Source: Coccinella septempunctata
Lineage: Eukaryota > Arthropoda > Insecta > Coleoptera > Coccinellidae
Reading direction: 5' to 3'
Length of the DNA stretch: 64,000 bases
Assembly (NCBI RefSeq): GCF_907165205.1
Contig: NC_058198.1
Coordinates: 15,415,001-15,479,000, forward strand
Shown here: positions 31,401 to 44,400 of the stretch, one piece after another
Layout: the number at the start of each line of letters is the position of its first letter
Position numbering within the stretch: the stretch's first letter is position 1
Notes under the pieces: generated by a model
The model's input: only the letters and a program-made list of their open reading frames with translations
Database searches by the model: none
Told to the model about the DNA's origin: nothing
Translations under genes and position numbers: made by a program

Positions 31401-32543
31401 TGAAGACGTTTCTGCCATGCTGGCGCGTGTAATTTGTGTAATTTTGGACCATCGTTGTTCGTTCGGCGAATTTTTGCCCCCATGGTTTTCGCTGTCGTCA
31501 GCGCTGCACACTGAAAAACTAGATGCAGATATTCCAATGAACTTCCGTTCTGTAGGTATTCAGGTAAAACGTCCTTATTCAAGATGTCGATTATAAGTGA
31601 CAGTTTTTTGGATGTATTGAGTCGTGGAGGTGCTACTCGATGAAGAGGATCTGTTCCTTCCAGTTCGGCAAAGTATCTCCTCATGTCAGAGTCAACTTGT
31701 CGGTGGAGCTCTTCCCTATCGTCCTGGTGTTCAGGCTCATTTGCTTTGCAAGAAGGACTTTCAGTATCAATGTCTTCTGGGTGTTGTTGCCCAGGTATGT
31801 GAACTTCATCAGAGGTGTTGGTGTTATTCTCCATTGCTAGCGGACGCTGAAGTTCTCGTTTAATTGCGTCGATTCGGGCCGTTGGTACTAGTTCATTTCT
31901 CAGAATTACGCTGTACTGGTCTGCCACTCGTTGTTCAGTGACATTGACATTTGGGTAGGCAATGCAGAATTCCTCATGGAGCCTTTTCCTATAGTTGTTC
32001 GTGTTCTGCCCTAGTCCCGTGATGGAGTTATATATGCGCACAATAGTTTCATTCATGGACGTTGTCCACTTCATGCGCTTTCTCACTAACCCCGCTTGGG
32101 TGAGCACTGGCTGAATATCCTGCGCAGCACCTTCAGCGGTTCGAGTCGGCAATTGAATTGGACTCGTTGGTTGCTGTTGTTGCTTTGAAGCTGTAGCTTG
32201 TTTTGCAGCAGGAGCCCGCTTCCTCAACATCCTGCCACCGACGTCCCGCATGCTGTCATGTCCAGCGCCGGCTCCAGACATGCCCTGACGATCCCCAGGC
32301 AGCGACTTGTTTCCGAGGCTTCTCGTAATCACCATTTTCATGGGTTTGTGCTCCCCTTTCTCGGTTTGGGTGAGGGGTAGAGAAATGAGAGCAGAAAGAG
32401 CACCCCTATGAAGGATGTGAAAGAGAGAGGAAGAAGGAATGGGAATGGCCTGCGGACAGCAGGCGTGGCTGGCTGCACCGTCTACGTCGTTACGATGGCT
32501 ACCTGGCAGGCCATCTACCAGATAGCTGCCAGGCAGGCCAGAC
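28492..32543 (-). mobile_element. DL full-length Dong-like (R4-clade) LINE, minus strand
   Basis: Length is 4.05 kb, from GTCTGGCCTGCCTGG at 32543 to GCTAAAGTC at 28492. The 5' side abuts an ATT microsatellite (32544-32568) inside LR. Dong elements of the R4 clade are known to insert in TAA repeats, and this agrees. A second DL copy follows directly at its 3' end. Confidence 0.9.
28535..32341 (-). pseudogene. DL polyprotein with two nonsense changes
   Basis: From the ATG at 32341 the frame covers the Myb-like domain, RT (AAYIDYKKAFDSI, LLYMDDLKLFAST) and thumb. It is broken at about 29415 (SASN to stop) and again near 29392. It reopens with the CCHC motif CRYGCATHETIQHITGGC and the restriction-like endonuclease (RPDLILLNKDEDTALFIDVA). 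The normal final stop is changed to TCA, adding five codons (SDIWDK). It belongs to the HPEDID subtype. Confidence 0.88.
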
Positions 32544-32575
<32 letters not shown>

Positions 32576-35500
32576 CTCAAAACTTTTCGGTTTCCCGGTT
32601 AAGACCTTGAAAATGAAATTCATGAAGTAGATAGTAGTGCTCCGTATAATTAGGGTGAAAACAAAAAATAACGATTCTGTACTTATATATAGGAACCTAC
32701 ATGGATTTCTGCATATACATCAGAGTCGTTGAATCTATTCAGAAACATTCTTTCTATAGTTTTATTTCCTCAGGAAAAACGTGTATACCATCTACAACGT
32801 GAATGTAAATGATGAAAAAGAATTCTCTAGAAATTATTAATTTTGAAATATTGTTTGGAGCAGCGAGATTTGAAACAAACTTAAGAATTGAAATACTAAT
32901 GCGCTTCAATACTTGCTTATCCAGATAGTCATTATCTGTATCGATAACTTATACTTTTCAATTGTTGATATTTTATCATTTCATAATATCAGAAACGTTT
33001 GAAAAAATAAACAGTAATATAGTATATTCTTTCTGTAAGAAAAATACTCTGGACAATTATCATTTAAATTCTCATATGTTTCATAAACTCATAATTATAT
33101 AAAACACTCTATAATTTTAGGTATTTTAAGTGTTAGGCTCAAGTATCACAAAATAACAAAATATTTTATATGTTTTTTTTAGGTATCATAAGTAATGGAT
33201 TGAACACTATAAGTAAAATATCGCAGGAATTTGGACAGGTTGAAAAACAATCTCTTATGAATTCGCCAACGTTTCGGAACTATTTTGTTCCTTTCTCAAG
33301 GCTCATCATACAACTAATAAAAGTAACACTTTAAAATTGGTCATAGGAAGTTAAGGATAAATCAACAAACAGTCCGACGTGTGACAGTTAAATTGAACGA
33401 ATGTAATACATTTATTCCATAGAAATTTTAAGTCACAGCAATCTAATATCGAATCAGACGACGGAACGGGCAATTGGGTGGTGCGGTGCTAGGGAGGGAT
33501 GGTAGAGGGGCTATATAACAGCGGAGTAGATGTACAAAGTATTCAGTTGTGAATGTGCTTCGTGCTGCAAATATTGTGTTGTGGTTTACATTTTTTAACT
33601 TTGATACTATCGAATTTTATCGTTTCATACTTAAATATTTTTTTCATTGTGGAAGACGAGATGGACAGAAAGAAGATCTTGAGAATGGGATTGGAAAAAT
33701 TGAAGTCTAAACAAATTGACTTGAGGAGAACAGTTCAAATCAGGAATTTTCTGAAGTCACATGTAGGAGAACGAAAAAGAGGAAAAGTTCCGCAGAAAAA
33801 ATCCGACACTCACGCTGCAAGAAGAGAAAGTAATCAAGATGAACATAGCCAAAAAGTCGTGAAGAAAATAAATTCCGATGTTGGAGAAAAAAAGCAGTAT
33901 GTGTCGAACGGAAATCTGAGAAAACGCTTGTCGAGGTCTTTCATTCTGAAAGAGATTCTGAATATGACATCTATTAGAAGAAAAGAAGATCCTAATATCA
34001 AACTTTTCAATGTGAATGACTACATTGAGATTTTTAGGAAGAAGGAGAAACCTATAAAATGAAACTTTTGTAGGATTTGTAACTCCAGCCCGCGCTCTAT
34101 ATTCAAAATGAAATATTAACTTCGAACAAAATTGAAAATTGTTAGATGTAGAGAAAAGACAACAGTACTGTTTTGAGTACTATGCGTAAAAGACTGAACG
34201 CTCCTTGAACTGCGATCAAGAAATAGAAAATTCATAATATTGGAGTGCAAGTCTGATATTTGAATTTACAGCATATTCTTAATGAAACATTAATTTTGAA
34301 AACAAATAAAAATTGATAGGGGATCATAAAAGTTAACAGTTAGTACTGTTTCAAGTACTATGCAAAAAAAAATCCACTGAACGCTTCTTGACCTGCAATC
34401 AAGCAATAGGTTATGTATGAATTCAGAGTGCAAGTCTGATATAATGAATCATTTATGATATAGAGTGTATTCTAAATGAAACATTAGGTTTGAAAAAAAA
34501 TTAAAAATTGTTAGGTGTACTCAAAAGACAACGTTAGGTCCCGTTCCAAGTACGGTATAAAAAAAATTAAAACTTCAAAATATGACCAGATATACTAATT
34601 ATCAGTAAAAATTAAGTAGGAGGATATCAAATAAGTGAGCCTTCGAATAAGAGCGATAAATAAACGAAATCAACTCAGATATAAGAAAACCAACAACTGT
34701 TGATTTGTTTGTCCACTTTTATATCAATGTGTATTATGTTCCTGAATTAATTTCGTTTGTTGCGAGTTATTTCATCCTCTCATTTATTGAGACATTGGTT
34801 CACTATAACCAGGATAATTTCCAATCCTGCTTTTTTTGTCATACAAGAACATTGTTTTAGGGATTCATCTACTATTTATATCCTACAGATAATTGGAAAA
34901 ATTTGCTCTTTTCAGTTTCACTAGTTATAATGGCGTCATAGATCTAACGCTACGCTACGCACCGTAATTTTTTATATTGTTTTCTCATTATTCCATATGC
35001 CAGCTTCAGTACTCTCGCGAATATTATTATTCCAGTTTCAACCTCAAGAAAAAGGCTACTGCAACCAAAATTTTTCGTTATTTTCTCTAATAAATTTCAG
35101 CAATCCATTTTAAGAAATTCATGACGGAAAAAAGTAACTTTTTTATTCGGTTTTTCGAAGTTTTCCATGAGCTATATGGATGTGTAGAGGATGTTTCATT
35201 GAAATGAATTAATTTCAAAGAAATTACCTGAGCCTGAAACAAAGAACAGTTTACATTGACGAATATAATAGACAGATAGAATAGAAGTCAACGTTCATAC
35301 TTAATTATCGAAATCTCATTTCTCTTGACAAATACAAAGGGGATTTATCTGTAAAAAAAACCAGAACAATATCATGGAAACCAAAAAAGTGCCATAACTG
35401 ATCTACGGGACTACTATTTCTTGATAAGCAAAAAAAACCCTATTCAAAACCATTGACGTATTGATGTATACAGTAAAATATTTGTTACTTTGACTAGGTG

Positions 35501-36059
35501 ACCGGTACAGAATAGCACAGGTACAGTATAACCAATACAATAAACCATCCCTCAACGTTTCGGCCCGCAACGGACCGATTTGGTCATAATTACTACCTGC
35601 GAAAACAAGGAATTGTATAGCATGAACTTTGAAGTATTTTGAAATAAGATATTTGATTGCTGATGCATTTTTCGGAAATATTGCAATTAATTATCGATTT
35701 ATGTTCGAACCCCAGCATCTCAAAATAAAACTTTTTTCTATAAAACGGCCTTTTCAAAATCATTTTGAATATTTTCGATAGCCGGATCAGCATAGAAATC
35801 ATAAAATATCTAATCTAAACAGCAAATGAAGTTGGACGGCCAAAAACTTGCATAAGTTTGACTATGTCTAATTTCGACATTATTTTGGCGATATTTTATT
35901 TTCACTTTACTGAATGTCACTTGCATTGGTTATTTTTTTTTTTATATCTTCTTTTCGTACTGGGCGTGAATATAATTTCCGATTTTCGTCTTAAATTTTG
36001 GAGATAGTGAGGCCTTACAAATGTTTTAGTGTGACTTTCGGACTAATATCAAGTTATTT
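32544..36059 (+). repeat. LR segment, plus orientation
   Basis: It starts at the ATT tract and TATACTCAAAACTTTTCGG (equivalent to 18346) and runs to the unit end CAAGTTATTT, where LINE-Z follows. It lacks the first ~450 bases of the unit. Its hammerhead-like hairpin (GAAACG kept) lies near 33262-33301 and the second one near 35553-35586 with a complete stem. Confidence 0.9.
33553..34062 (+). CDS. LR 169-residue protein, intact copy
   Basis: Matches the 19329 copy with few changes (RRESNQ, KRLSRS, VGEKKQ). TATATAA lies about 40 bases before the ATG. The G-rich block upstream has one interruption (GGTGCGG). Function unknown. Confidence 0.5.
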   Translation: MCFVLQILCCGLHFLTLILSNFIVSYLNIFFIVEDEMDRKKILRMGLEKLKSKQIDLRRTVQIRNFLKSHVGERKRGKVPQKKSDTHAARRESNQDEHSQKVVKKINSDVGEKKQYVSNGNLRKRLSRSFILKEILNMTSIRRKEDPNIKLFNVNDYIEIFRKKEKPIK

Positions 36060-38508
36060 ATTTTTTGGTGAATTAGAGTTTGTATTGGACGAAATTTTTG
36101 CTTGTTATTCGGATGTGATCATGATGGGGGACATGAATAATTGCATGATTCAGAATTCTGCCCGTTCGAGGGCGATGAGAAACATATTGGAATCCTATAA
36201 CCTAAAACTAGTGAATAACAGGCCCACGCATCACAGTGCTACCTGTGATACGTTACTCGACTTGTTTATAACGTCTATACCTAACAGAGTGGTTGCCAGT
36301 GGACAACAGCATGCTTATCAATTTTCTCGTCATGACCTGGTGTTTGCTGGATTTAAACTCAAATGCCCTAAACCTAAGCCTCGAGTTATTAAATGTCGGA
36401 ATTTAGGAGGTGTCGATCTGGCGAGGCTGGTTCAAACTGCGAGGGCTGCTGATTGGGAATCGGTTTATCAAGCTCCTACTTTGGATGCAAAGGTGGCTAT
36501 TTTTAATGAATTAATATTAAAAATCTACGACGAATTAGCGCCCCTGAAACTCATTAAGGTTAGACATTCTCCATGCCCCTGGTTAACTGAAGAGATCAAG
36601 AATGCAATGAAATGTCGTGACAGGTTGAAGGCCTTCTACATCGCGAATCCTACCGAAGTAAATAGGGAACACTATCGTACTGCGAGGAACACTTGCAATC
36701 GGATGTGCAGGAGTGCAAAGAGAGATTATCTCCACGAAAATCTTAATGGCCCACCACCAAGGAAGGTCTGGCAGACTTTGCGCTCAGTTGGGGTGGGCGA
36801 GAGGCACAGCCCACCTTGTGCAAATTTTGATCCCTCTCTGCTTGCCCGGCATTTTGCGAATTCTGGTACTAGGATTAATGAAAGTATTAAGACAAATACA
36901 TTGATGAAGTTAAGCTCATGTTCTCCACCAGGTAGTGTGTTCGATTTTGTGCCCATTAATGAAGACGATGTTAAGTCTGCTCTGGGAGAGGTTGGTTCAG
37001 GGTCGGTTGGTTCCGATGGTATTGGAGTGGGCCTTCTGAGGCTCATTGCGAATGAGATTCTTCCTGTGCTCTCACATATCTACAATATTTCAATTCAAAC
37101 TGGCATTTTTCCTAGTGCATGGAAATATGCTAAAATCATTCCCATACCTAAGTGCCAAAATCCCACGAGTCCAGGGGACTTTAGACCCATTTCCATACTC
37201 CCTACTCTATCTAAAATTTTTGAAAAGATCATTAAAGGCCAAATTATTAACTATTTGAATAATAATAATCTTCATAATTGCTACCAGTCGGGGTTTCGCC
37301 AAAAACGCAGCACGACAACTGCCTTTACTAAAATAACTGATGATATCAGCGTGGCCATGGATAATAAACTACTCACTGTTTTAGTTCTCTTAGACTTTAG
37401 TAAGGCCTTCGACTCTCTCGACTTCGATATACTTTTGGCCAGGCTGCGTCTGCTGGGTTTTGCTGAGCATACCATAGCCTTCTTCTACTCTTATCTGAAG
37501 GATCGCGAAATATCCGTTGAGATAGATGGCAGCTCCTCTGATTGGGTGACTGTGTTTTCAGGTGTTCCGCAGGGGAGCGTGTTGGGTCCTCTTTTATTCT
37601 CTATTTACGTCTCCTCACGGACTGATTCCTTGGACATTAAATTTCACCTTTTCGCAGATGACCTACAAATATATATCCACACTTCCGTTGAAGATTTCTC
37701 GGCTAGTATCGAAAATTTAAACAGGAATCTCTTACGACTGTCTGTCGTCGCTGAGAGCTTAGGTCTGACTCTAAATACTACCAAAACTAAGTCGATCATT
37801 ATCGGTACTAAACGAAACTTGGGTTTGATCGACAAAGTAAATAATAAAATTGTCCTCAACGATGTTGTTGTTCCCTACTCCAATGAGGTTAGAAACCTTG
37901 GTATCTTATTGGACGAAACTCTATCCTGGAATAATCAGATTGCTTCTATCAGTTCAAGAGTCTTCTGTATCTTGCATCAACTCCGACTTTTAAACAACTT
38001 CTTGCCCTTCGAAACCAGGAAAACATTATTCTTCTCTCTCGTACTTCCTATACTCGATTATGCTGACGTAGCCTAAATGGGTCTCACAAGAACACAGCTG
38101 ATGAAACTGGAGCGGTTACAAAATGCAGGTGTACGATTTGTCTACAACTTAAGGAAATTTGATCATATAAGTCAATTCAGGCAAAATATGTGATTGCTAC
38201 CCATCAAACAACGTCGAATTTGGCATCTTCTTTTACTGGGGTTCAAGGTGTTGAGGTCCCGCGAGCCTGAATACCTGTATGATGGTCTTAGTCTTCTGGG
38301 AGATGGGGTCCGTCAGACAAGGGCACTCTATAACTTGACCTTGAGGATACCACTCCACTCGACTAATGTTTGCTCGAATAGCTTCACAGTTCTGTTTCCC
38401 CGGCTCTGGAATCGCCTCCCTCCGGATATCGTTCGGAAGGTAACTTACCTTTCATTTAGGTTTTTCCTCAGGAGATATTTAAGTGCTTCACCCATCACAC
38501 TTACTTGA
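36060..38508 (+). pseudogene. LINE-Z endonuclease/RT, copy 2
   Basis: The endonuclease half and the RT through the thumb form one open frame to 38076; because LR sequence upstream is also open, the frame begins in LR at 35998. RT motifs include LVLLDFSKAFDSLDFDIL near 37380, GVPQGSVLGPLLFSIYV near 37564 and FADD at 37651-37662. The shared in-frame TAA follows at 38074-38076, and a second stop (GGA to TGA) lies at 38191 in the C-terminal tail, which ends KVTYLSFRFFLRRYLSASP. Confidence 0.9.
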
Positions 38509-38772
38509 TACCCATGTTTAATATGGTCCCTTTCTTCGGCGACGTCTATCCTTCTCCCTCCCATTCCCCTTTCTCCCTATTTTGGAGCAGGTTGAACTGA
38601 ATTTAAGTTAGGTCAGGTATTCTTGTTTTTAGATATAAGTTTCTTTAATAGATTATTTCTGGTTGGCAGGAAGAAATTGCATGGCGATATGTCCACCTTT
38701 TGCACAATTCTATAAAAATGTATGAAACTTGTTTTAATGCAATAAAGAGTTCAATAATAATAATAATAATAA
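36060..38772 (+). mobile_element. LINE-Z copy 2 at LR unit boundary
   Basis: Same truncation point, 3' UTR and AAT tail as copy 1, and the same flanking LR bases. It is the best-preserved copy over endonuclease and RT. Confidence 0.92.
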
Positions 38773-41501
38773 TTTCCGTATAATTCCCCATTTTGAAAAA
38801 CGTTAGCAGAATATTCCGTATCCAGGAATACCTTGTCAATTTTGGGCATAGTAAGGATAAGCTGGATCATAATTCGACTTAAATAGAGGTTTTCATTTAA
38901 ACAAATTTTTTTCGATGAAAGTACGAAACGAAAGAATTTTTTGGTGGATATGCTGTTAAAAATACATTATGACTTCGACAACAATTCCTGAATGTTGCAC
39001 CATTCTATCGTTAAAGCATACTGAAAGTTGGAAATCTTGGAAAATTCAATGTCATGTCACCAGAGTCACATGTTACTCGATGGGGAATCCATGCCGTTTT
39101 TTAAGAAACCAAGTTTTTAGCTCTTATAATATGAGAATATTTCATTTTAATTATTTATTCATTTATTTATTTATTTATTTATTTATTCATTATTATATAC
39201 TCAAAATTTTTCGGTTTTCCGGTTAAGACATTGAAAATGAAATTCATGAAGTAGATAGTAGTGCTCCGTATAATTAGGGTGAAAATAAAAAATAACGATT
39301 CTGTACTTATATATAGGAACCTACATGGATTTCTGTATATACATCAGAGTCGTTAAATCTATTCAGGGACATTCTTTCTATAGTTTTTATTTCCTCAGGA
39401 AAAACGTGTATACCATCTACAACGTGAATGTAAATGATGAAAAAGAATTCTCTAGAAATTATTAATTTTGAAATATTGTTTGGAGCAGCGAGATTTCAAA
39501 CAAACTTAAGAATTGAAATACTAATGCGCTTCAATACTTGCTTATCCAGATAGTTATTATCTGTATCGATAACTTATACTTTTCAATTGTTGATATTTTA
39601 TCATTTCATAATATCAGAAACGTTTGAAAAAATAAACAGTAATATAGTATTTTCTTTCTGTAAGAAAAATACTCTGGACAATTATCATATAAATTCGCAT
39701 ATGTTTCATAAACTCATAATTTTATAAAACACTCCATAATTTCAGGTATTTTTAGTGTTAGGCTCAAGTATCACAAAATAACAAAATATTTTATATGTTC
39801 TTTTTAGGTATCATAAATAATGGATTGAACACAATAAGTAAAATATCGCAGGAATTTGGACAGGTTGAAAAACAATCTCTTATGAATTCGCCAACGTATC
39901 GGAACTATTTTGTTCCTTTCTCAAGGCTCATCATACAACTAATAAAAGTAACACTTTAAAATTGGTCATAGGAAGTTAAGGATAAATCAACAATCAGTCC
40001 GACGTGTGACAGTTAAATTGAACGAATGTAATACGTTGATTCCATAGAAATTTTAAGTCACAGCAATCTAATATCGAATCAGACGACGGAACGGCAATTG
40101 GGTGGTGGGGTGCTAGGGAGGGATGGTAGAGGGGCTATATAACAGCGGAGTAGATGTACAAAGTATTCAGTTGTGAATGTGCTTCGTGCTGCAAATATTG
40201 TGTTGTGGTTTACATTTTTTAACTTTGATACTATCGAATTTTATCGTTTCATACTTAAATATTTTTTTCATTGTGGAAGACGAGATGGACAGAAAGAAGA
40301 TCTTGAGAATGGGATTGGAAAAATTGAAGTCTAAACAAATTGACTTGAGGAGAACAGTTCAAATCAGGAATTTTCTGAAGTCACATGTAGGAGAACGAAA
40401 AAGAGGAAAAGTTCCGCAGAAAAAATCCGACACTCACGCTGCAAGAAGAGAAGGTAATCAAGATGAACATAGCCAAAAGGTCGTGAAGAAAATAAATTCC
40501 GATGTTGGAGAAAAATAGCAGTATGTGTCGAACGGAAATCTGAGAAAACGCTTGACGAGGTCTTTCATTCTGAAAGAGATTCTGAATATGACATCTATAA
40601 GAAGAAAAGAAGATCCTAATATCAAACTTTTCAATGTGAATGACTACATTGAGATTTTTAGGAAGAAGGAGAAACCTATAAAATGAAAACTTTTGTAGGA
40701 TTTGTAACTCCAGACCGCGCTCTATATTCAAAATGAAATATTACCTTCGAAAAAAATTGAAAATTGTTAGATGTAGAGAAAAGACATCAGTACTGTTTTA
40801 AGTACTATGCGTAACAGACTGAACGCTCCTTGACCTGCGATCAAGAAATAGAAAATTCATAATATTGGAGTGCAAGTCTGATATTTGAATTTACAGCATA
40901 TTCTTAATGAAACATTAATTTTGAAAACAAATAAAAATTGATAGGGGATCATAAAAGTTAACAGTTAATACTGTTTCAAGTACTATGCAAAAACAATCCA
41001 CTGAACGCTTCTTGACCTGCAATCAAGCAATAGGTTATGTATGAATTCAGAGTGTAAGTCTGATATAATGAATCATTTATAATATAGAGTGTATTCTAAA
41101 TGAAACATTAGGTTTGAAAAAAAATTAAAAATTGTTAGGTGTACTCAAAAGACAACGTTAGGTCCCGTTCCAAGTATGGTATAAAAAAAATTAAAAATTC
41201 AAAATATGACCAGATATACTTATTATCAGTAAAAATTAAGTAGGAGGATATCAAATAAGTGAGCCTTCGAATAAGGGCGATAAATAAACGAAATCAACTC
41301 AGATATATGAAAACCAACAACTGTTGATTTGTTTGTCCACTTTTATATCAATGTGTATTATGTTCCTGAATTAATTTCGTTTGTTTTGAGTTATTTCATC
41401 CTCTCATTTATTGAGACATTGGTTCACTATAACCAGGATAATTTCCAATCCTGCTTTTTTTTGTCATTCAAGAACATTGTTTTAGGGATTCATCTACTAT
41501 T

Positions 41502-41507
<6 letters not shown>
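38773..41507 (+). repeat. LR unit after LINE-Z, plus orientation
   Basis: Starts TTCCGTATAATTCCCC and runs to CTACTATTTATA before the ATA microsatellite and DL fragment. It pairs with 21831-24551 as a direct duplicate. The hairpin carries the GATACG change also seen at 22.9 kb. Confidence 0.9.
40177..40686 (+). pseudogene. LR 169-codon ORF with premature stop
   Basis: Identical in layout to the other copies but one A-to-T change turns a lysine codon into TAG at about 40516, after residue 113. The remaining codons to RKKEKPIK are intact downstream. Promoter elements are retained. Confidence 0.8.
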
Positions 41508-41536
<29 letters not shown>

Positions 41537-42674
41537 GGACTTCGAAACTATTTCTTGAGCAAGGCAGCTTCGTCAGAACTCCATCGAGTAGTTTGTGTTG
41601 CTGATACTTCAACACCGTTAAAGCTACACCAGGATCACTTGGAAACCGTCGAACACTCTGCAGAAAGTAAAATGCAGAAACTGATTGGCAAACCTTTGCA
41701 TGGGAGGCACCAGAATGAGGTCAACCATGATTACGTCGACATATCTGCGTCGAACTACGGGTTGACTTCCGGAAGGTTGTTTCCTGAGACAGAGGGCTTC
41801 ATGCTCGCCATCCAGGATCAGGTGATTCCAACAAGAAATTACATGAGATACATCGCCAAGGATGCCTCAGTAGCGGAAGATAGCTGTCGTTATGGCTGTG
41901 CGACACATGAAACTATCCAGCACATCACCGGGGGATGTCAGAAGTTCGCGGGCACGGAATACAAAAATAGACATGAGGCTGTTGCCAAGATTCTTCACCA
42001 AGAATTGGCACTAAAACACCAACTTCTAACTTCGAAAAGGGTTCCTTATTACAATTACCATTCAGATGCTGTGCTGGAAAACGAGCATCACAAGCTCTAC
42101 TGGGATCGCACTGTTCTCACAGACCGGAAAATAACCCACAATAGACCAGACCTCATATTGCACAATAAGGATGAGGACACAGCACTATTCATCGACGTGG
42201 CAATTCCAAATAATAACAATCTTCTAGATAGACACACTGAAAAAATTTCAAAATACAGAGATCTCGAGGAACAAACCAGAAGACAGTGGAAGCTGAAAGA
42301 TATCAAGACCATCCCTATTGTCATTTCATCTACAGGCCTGATACCGAAGAAACTACTAGAGAACTTGAGGAAACTTCAGTTGGACGAAAATATCTATAGA
42401 GTCATGCAGAAGGCGGTACTGCTCGGAACGGCGAGAACTGTACGCAAGTACATGGGGAATGCAGAGGAACACCGTCTGCTCCGACAGGAAGTGCGGGTGG
42501 AGCAGGAATCCAACCTACAGCAGGGAGCCGAGGAGCGACCCGAACCCGACCACCACCACGAGCCCGAAAACCTGGAAAGGGCTCCAACAGAGCTTAATCC
42601 TTTTGATATCTGAGATATCTGGGATAAGTGAATTTTCCTCTGGAGAGGAGTGTGAAAGCCGCAAGGCTAAAGTC
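41508..42674 (+). mobile_element. DL 3' fragment in ATA microsatellite (long copy)
   Basis: An ATA tract at 41504-41536 precedes a 5'-truncated DL beginning in EGLRNYFLSKAASSEL and open to its normal stop at 42611-42613. It encodes the CCHC motif CRYGCATHETIQHITGGC, the restriction-like endonuclease region (RPDLILHNKDEDTALFIDVA) and the acidic, proline-rich C-terminus. It ends GCTAAAGTC at 42674 and LINE-X follows on the other strand. Confidence 0.9.
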
Positions 42675-44360
42675 ATATGTTTATTAATTCCAAGAAATTA
42701 CACCAAATAAGATATAAAAATGGAATAAGTCAAAAAACATATTGAACAGGAATCAAACAGACAAAATATTAACATACCTATCTCCTACAGTACGAAATGA
42801 ATTCAGATAAACTGTATGGCTCTGATTTCAAAATAAAACAATATAAAGATTTCTTAAAATCCTCATCGCAAGTGATCATTCTAATAGTTTTTGGTAGAGC
42901 ATTGTACATAGATATTGCCATACATTCAACAGTTCTCTCCCTTAGTATTGTCCTATGAATAGGTACATTATAAGGAAACATTCTTCTGGTGTTATTAACA
43001 TTTTTGTAATCCTCAAAATAATGAATTCGTTTTCTAAAAAAAAGTAAGAGCCTATATACATATAATCCATAGACAGTGAGTATATTATTTTTTTCGAAAT
43101 TTCCTATACATGATTCTCTATAACTCAAACGTAACATAGTACGCAATGCCCTTTTTTGAACAACGAAAATATTTTCCACATTTGATGAACTACCCCCAAA
43201 AATTATTCCATATGAAAGTATGGAATGAAAATTTGCAAAATAGACAAGTTTGAGCACATCGAAATTCACTTGACCAATTAACATAAATAATGTGTAACAT
43301 GCAGAGCTTAATCTGGTCTTAAGTTGTTCTGTATGAGGTCCCCACTTTAATTGACTGTCAAGAACTATACCCAAAAATTTCACATTATCTTCTACCACAA
43401 CAGAGCTATCAAGAATATCCACAGTTTCAGGAAAATCTAATTTGGAATTATCACTATGAAAAATCATACATTTAGTCTTCTCAATGTTTAGGACAAGATT
43501 ATAATTACATAACCAAGTTTTTACCGAGTTAACCACAATATTGCAAACATCAACAGCGTATGGAATACATGACGATCGGGTCAAAATATTTGTATCATCT
43601 GCAAATAATCTCATTGAGGTAGTATCCTGGGACGGCATTGTAGACTTAACTGAAAGAGCATGATTTGTTTCAATGCTTTTAGTCAAAACAGCTGGTGATT
43701 TTACTTCAGTCCGAGATGAGGGTATACTCTTCATCATCCTCTCAATTAGAGGTTCACATTCACTTTTGATCGCCTTAGGTAAAGAATTAACATAAATTAT
43801 GAACAATAAAGGACCAACAATACTACCCTGAGGGAGTCCTAAAATTGTTTCAATTTCATCCGAGACAAAGGTTTCACCATCAGCCTCCAGAACTACCCGT
43901 TGTTTTCTGGACTTCAAATAGCTCTCTATGAGTTTGAGTTGACTATCTCTGATATCACAATTATCGAGTACTTCCAAAAGCTTTCGATGATCAACACAGA
44001 AAGCCTTCGAAAGGTCCGAAAACAGTGCCATAGGAATTTGTCCTTGCTCCAGAGCAAGAACAATGTCATTTATGAGCTCAAAAATAGCGGTTTCAATATT
44101 TTTATTTTTAACAAAACCATGTTGACATCTAGAAATAACATTGAATTTACGAAAACAATTGGACATTCTATTGCTTAAAATCTTTTCAAAAACTTTAGAA
44201 AATGAAGAGAAGATGCTTATGGGCCTATAGTTGTCATCTTTGCTACCTTTTTTATGTAGGGGTTTGACTATAGTAATCTTCAGATTATCCGGAAAAATAC
44301 CCTCCGTGAAAGAACGATTGATTATAAAAGTTGATGGTTCAATGATAAAGTCTATCGATG
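42675..44360 (-). mobile_element. LINE-X copy 3, uninterrupted 3' half
   Basis: It runs from the AATAAACAT 3' end to RT residue stretch SIDFIIEPSTFIINRSF, where it stops at decamer filler (44361). At 43248-43255 it has the single, unoccupied target GTTTGAGC, which serves as the empty site for the T insertion seen in the other two copies. Confidence 0.9.
42778..44360 (-). pseudogene. LINE-X RT and C-terminal region, open but 5'-truncated
   Basis: One open frame of more than 520 codons covers RT fingers, palm and thumb: KKGSKDDNYRPISIFSSFSK, FVKNKNIETAIFELINDIV, LPQGSIVGPLLFIIYVNSLP and MRLFADDTNIL, ending SEFISYCRR. The usual DLSKAF is retained but the expected aspartate two residues on is replaced (AFCVDH). 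Endonuclease and ORF1 are absent, so it cannot transpose alone. Confidence 0.88.
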
Positions 44361-44400
44361 ATCTGATGATATCATCAGATATCATCAGATATCTGATGAA
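44361..44400. repeat. Filler of four inverted decamers at LINE-X breakpoint
   Basis: The 40 bases divide exactly into ATCTGATGAT, ATCATCAGAT, ATCATCAGAT and ATCTGATGAA. The first pair forms a perfect 20-bp palindrome and the second pair a near-perfect one. The block joins truncated LINE-X to unrelated sequence. Confidence 0.85.
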
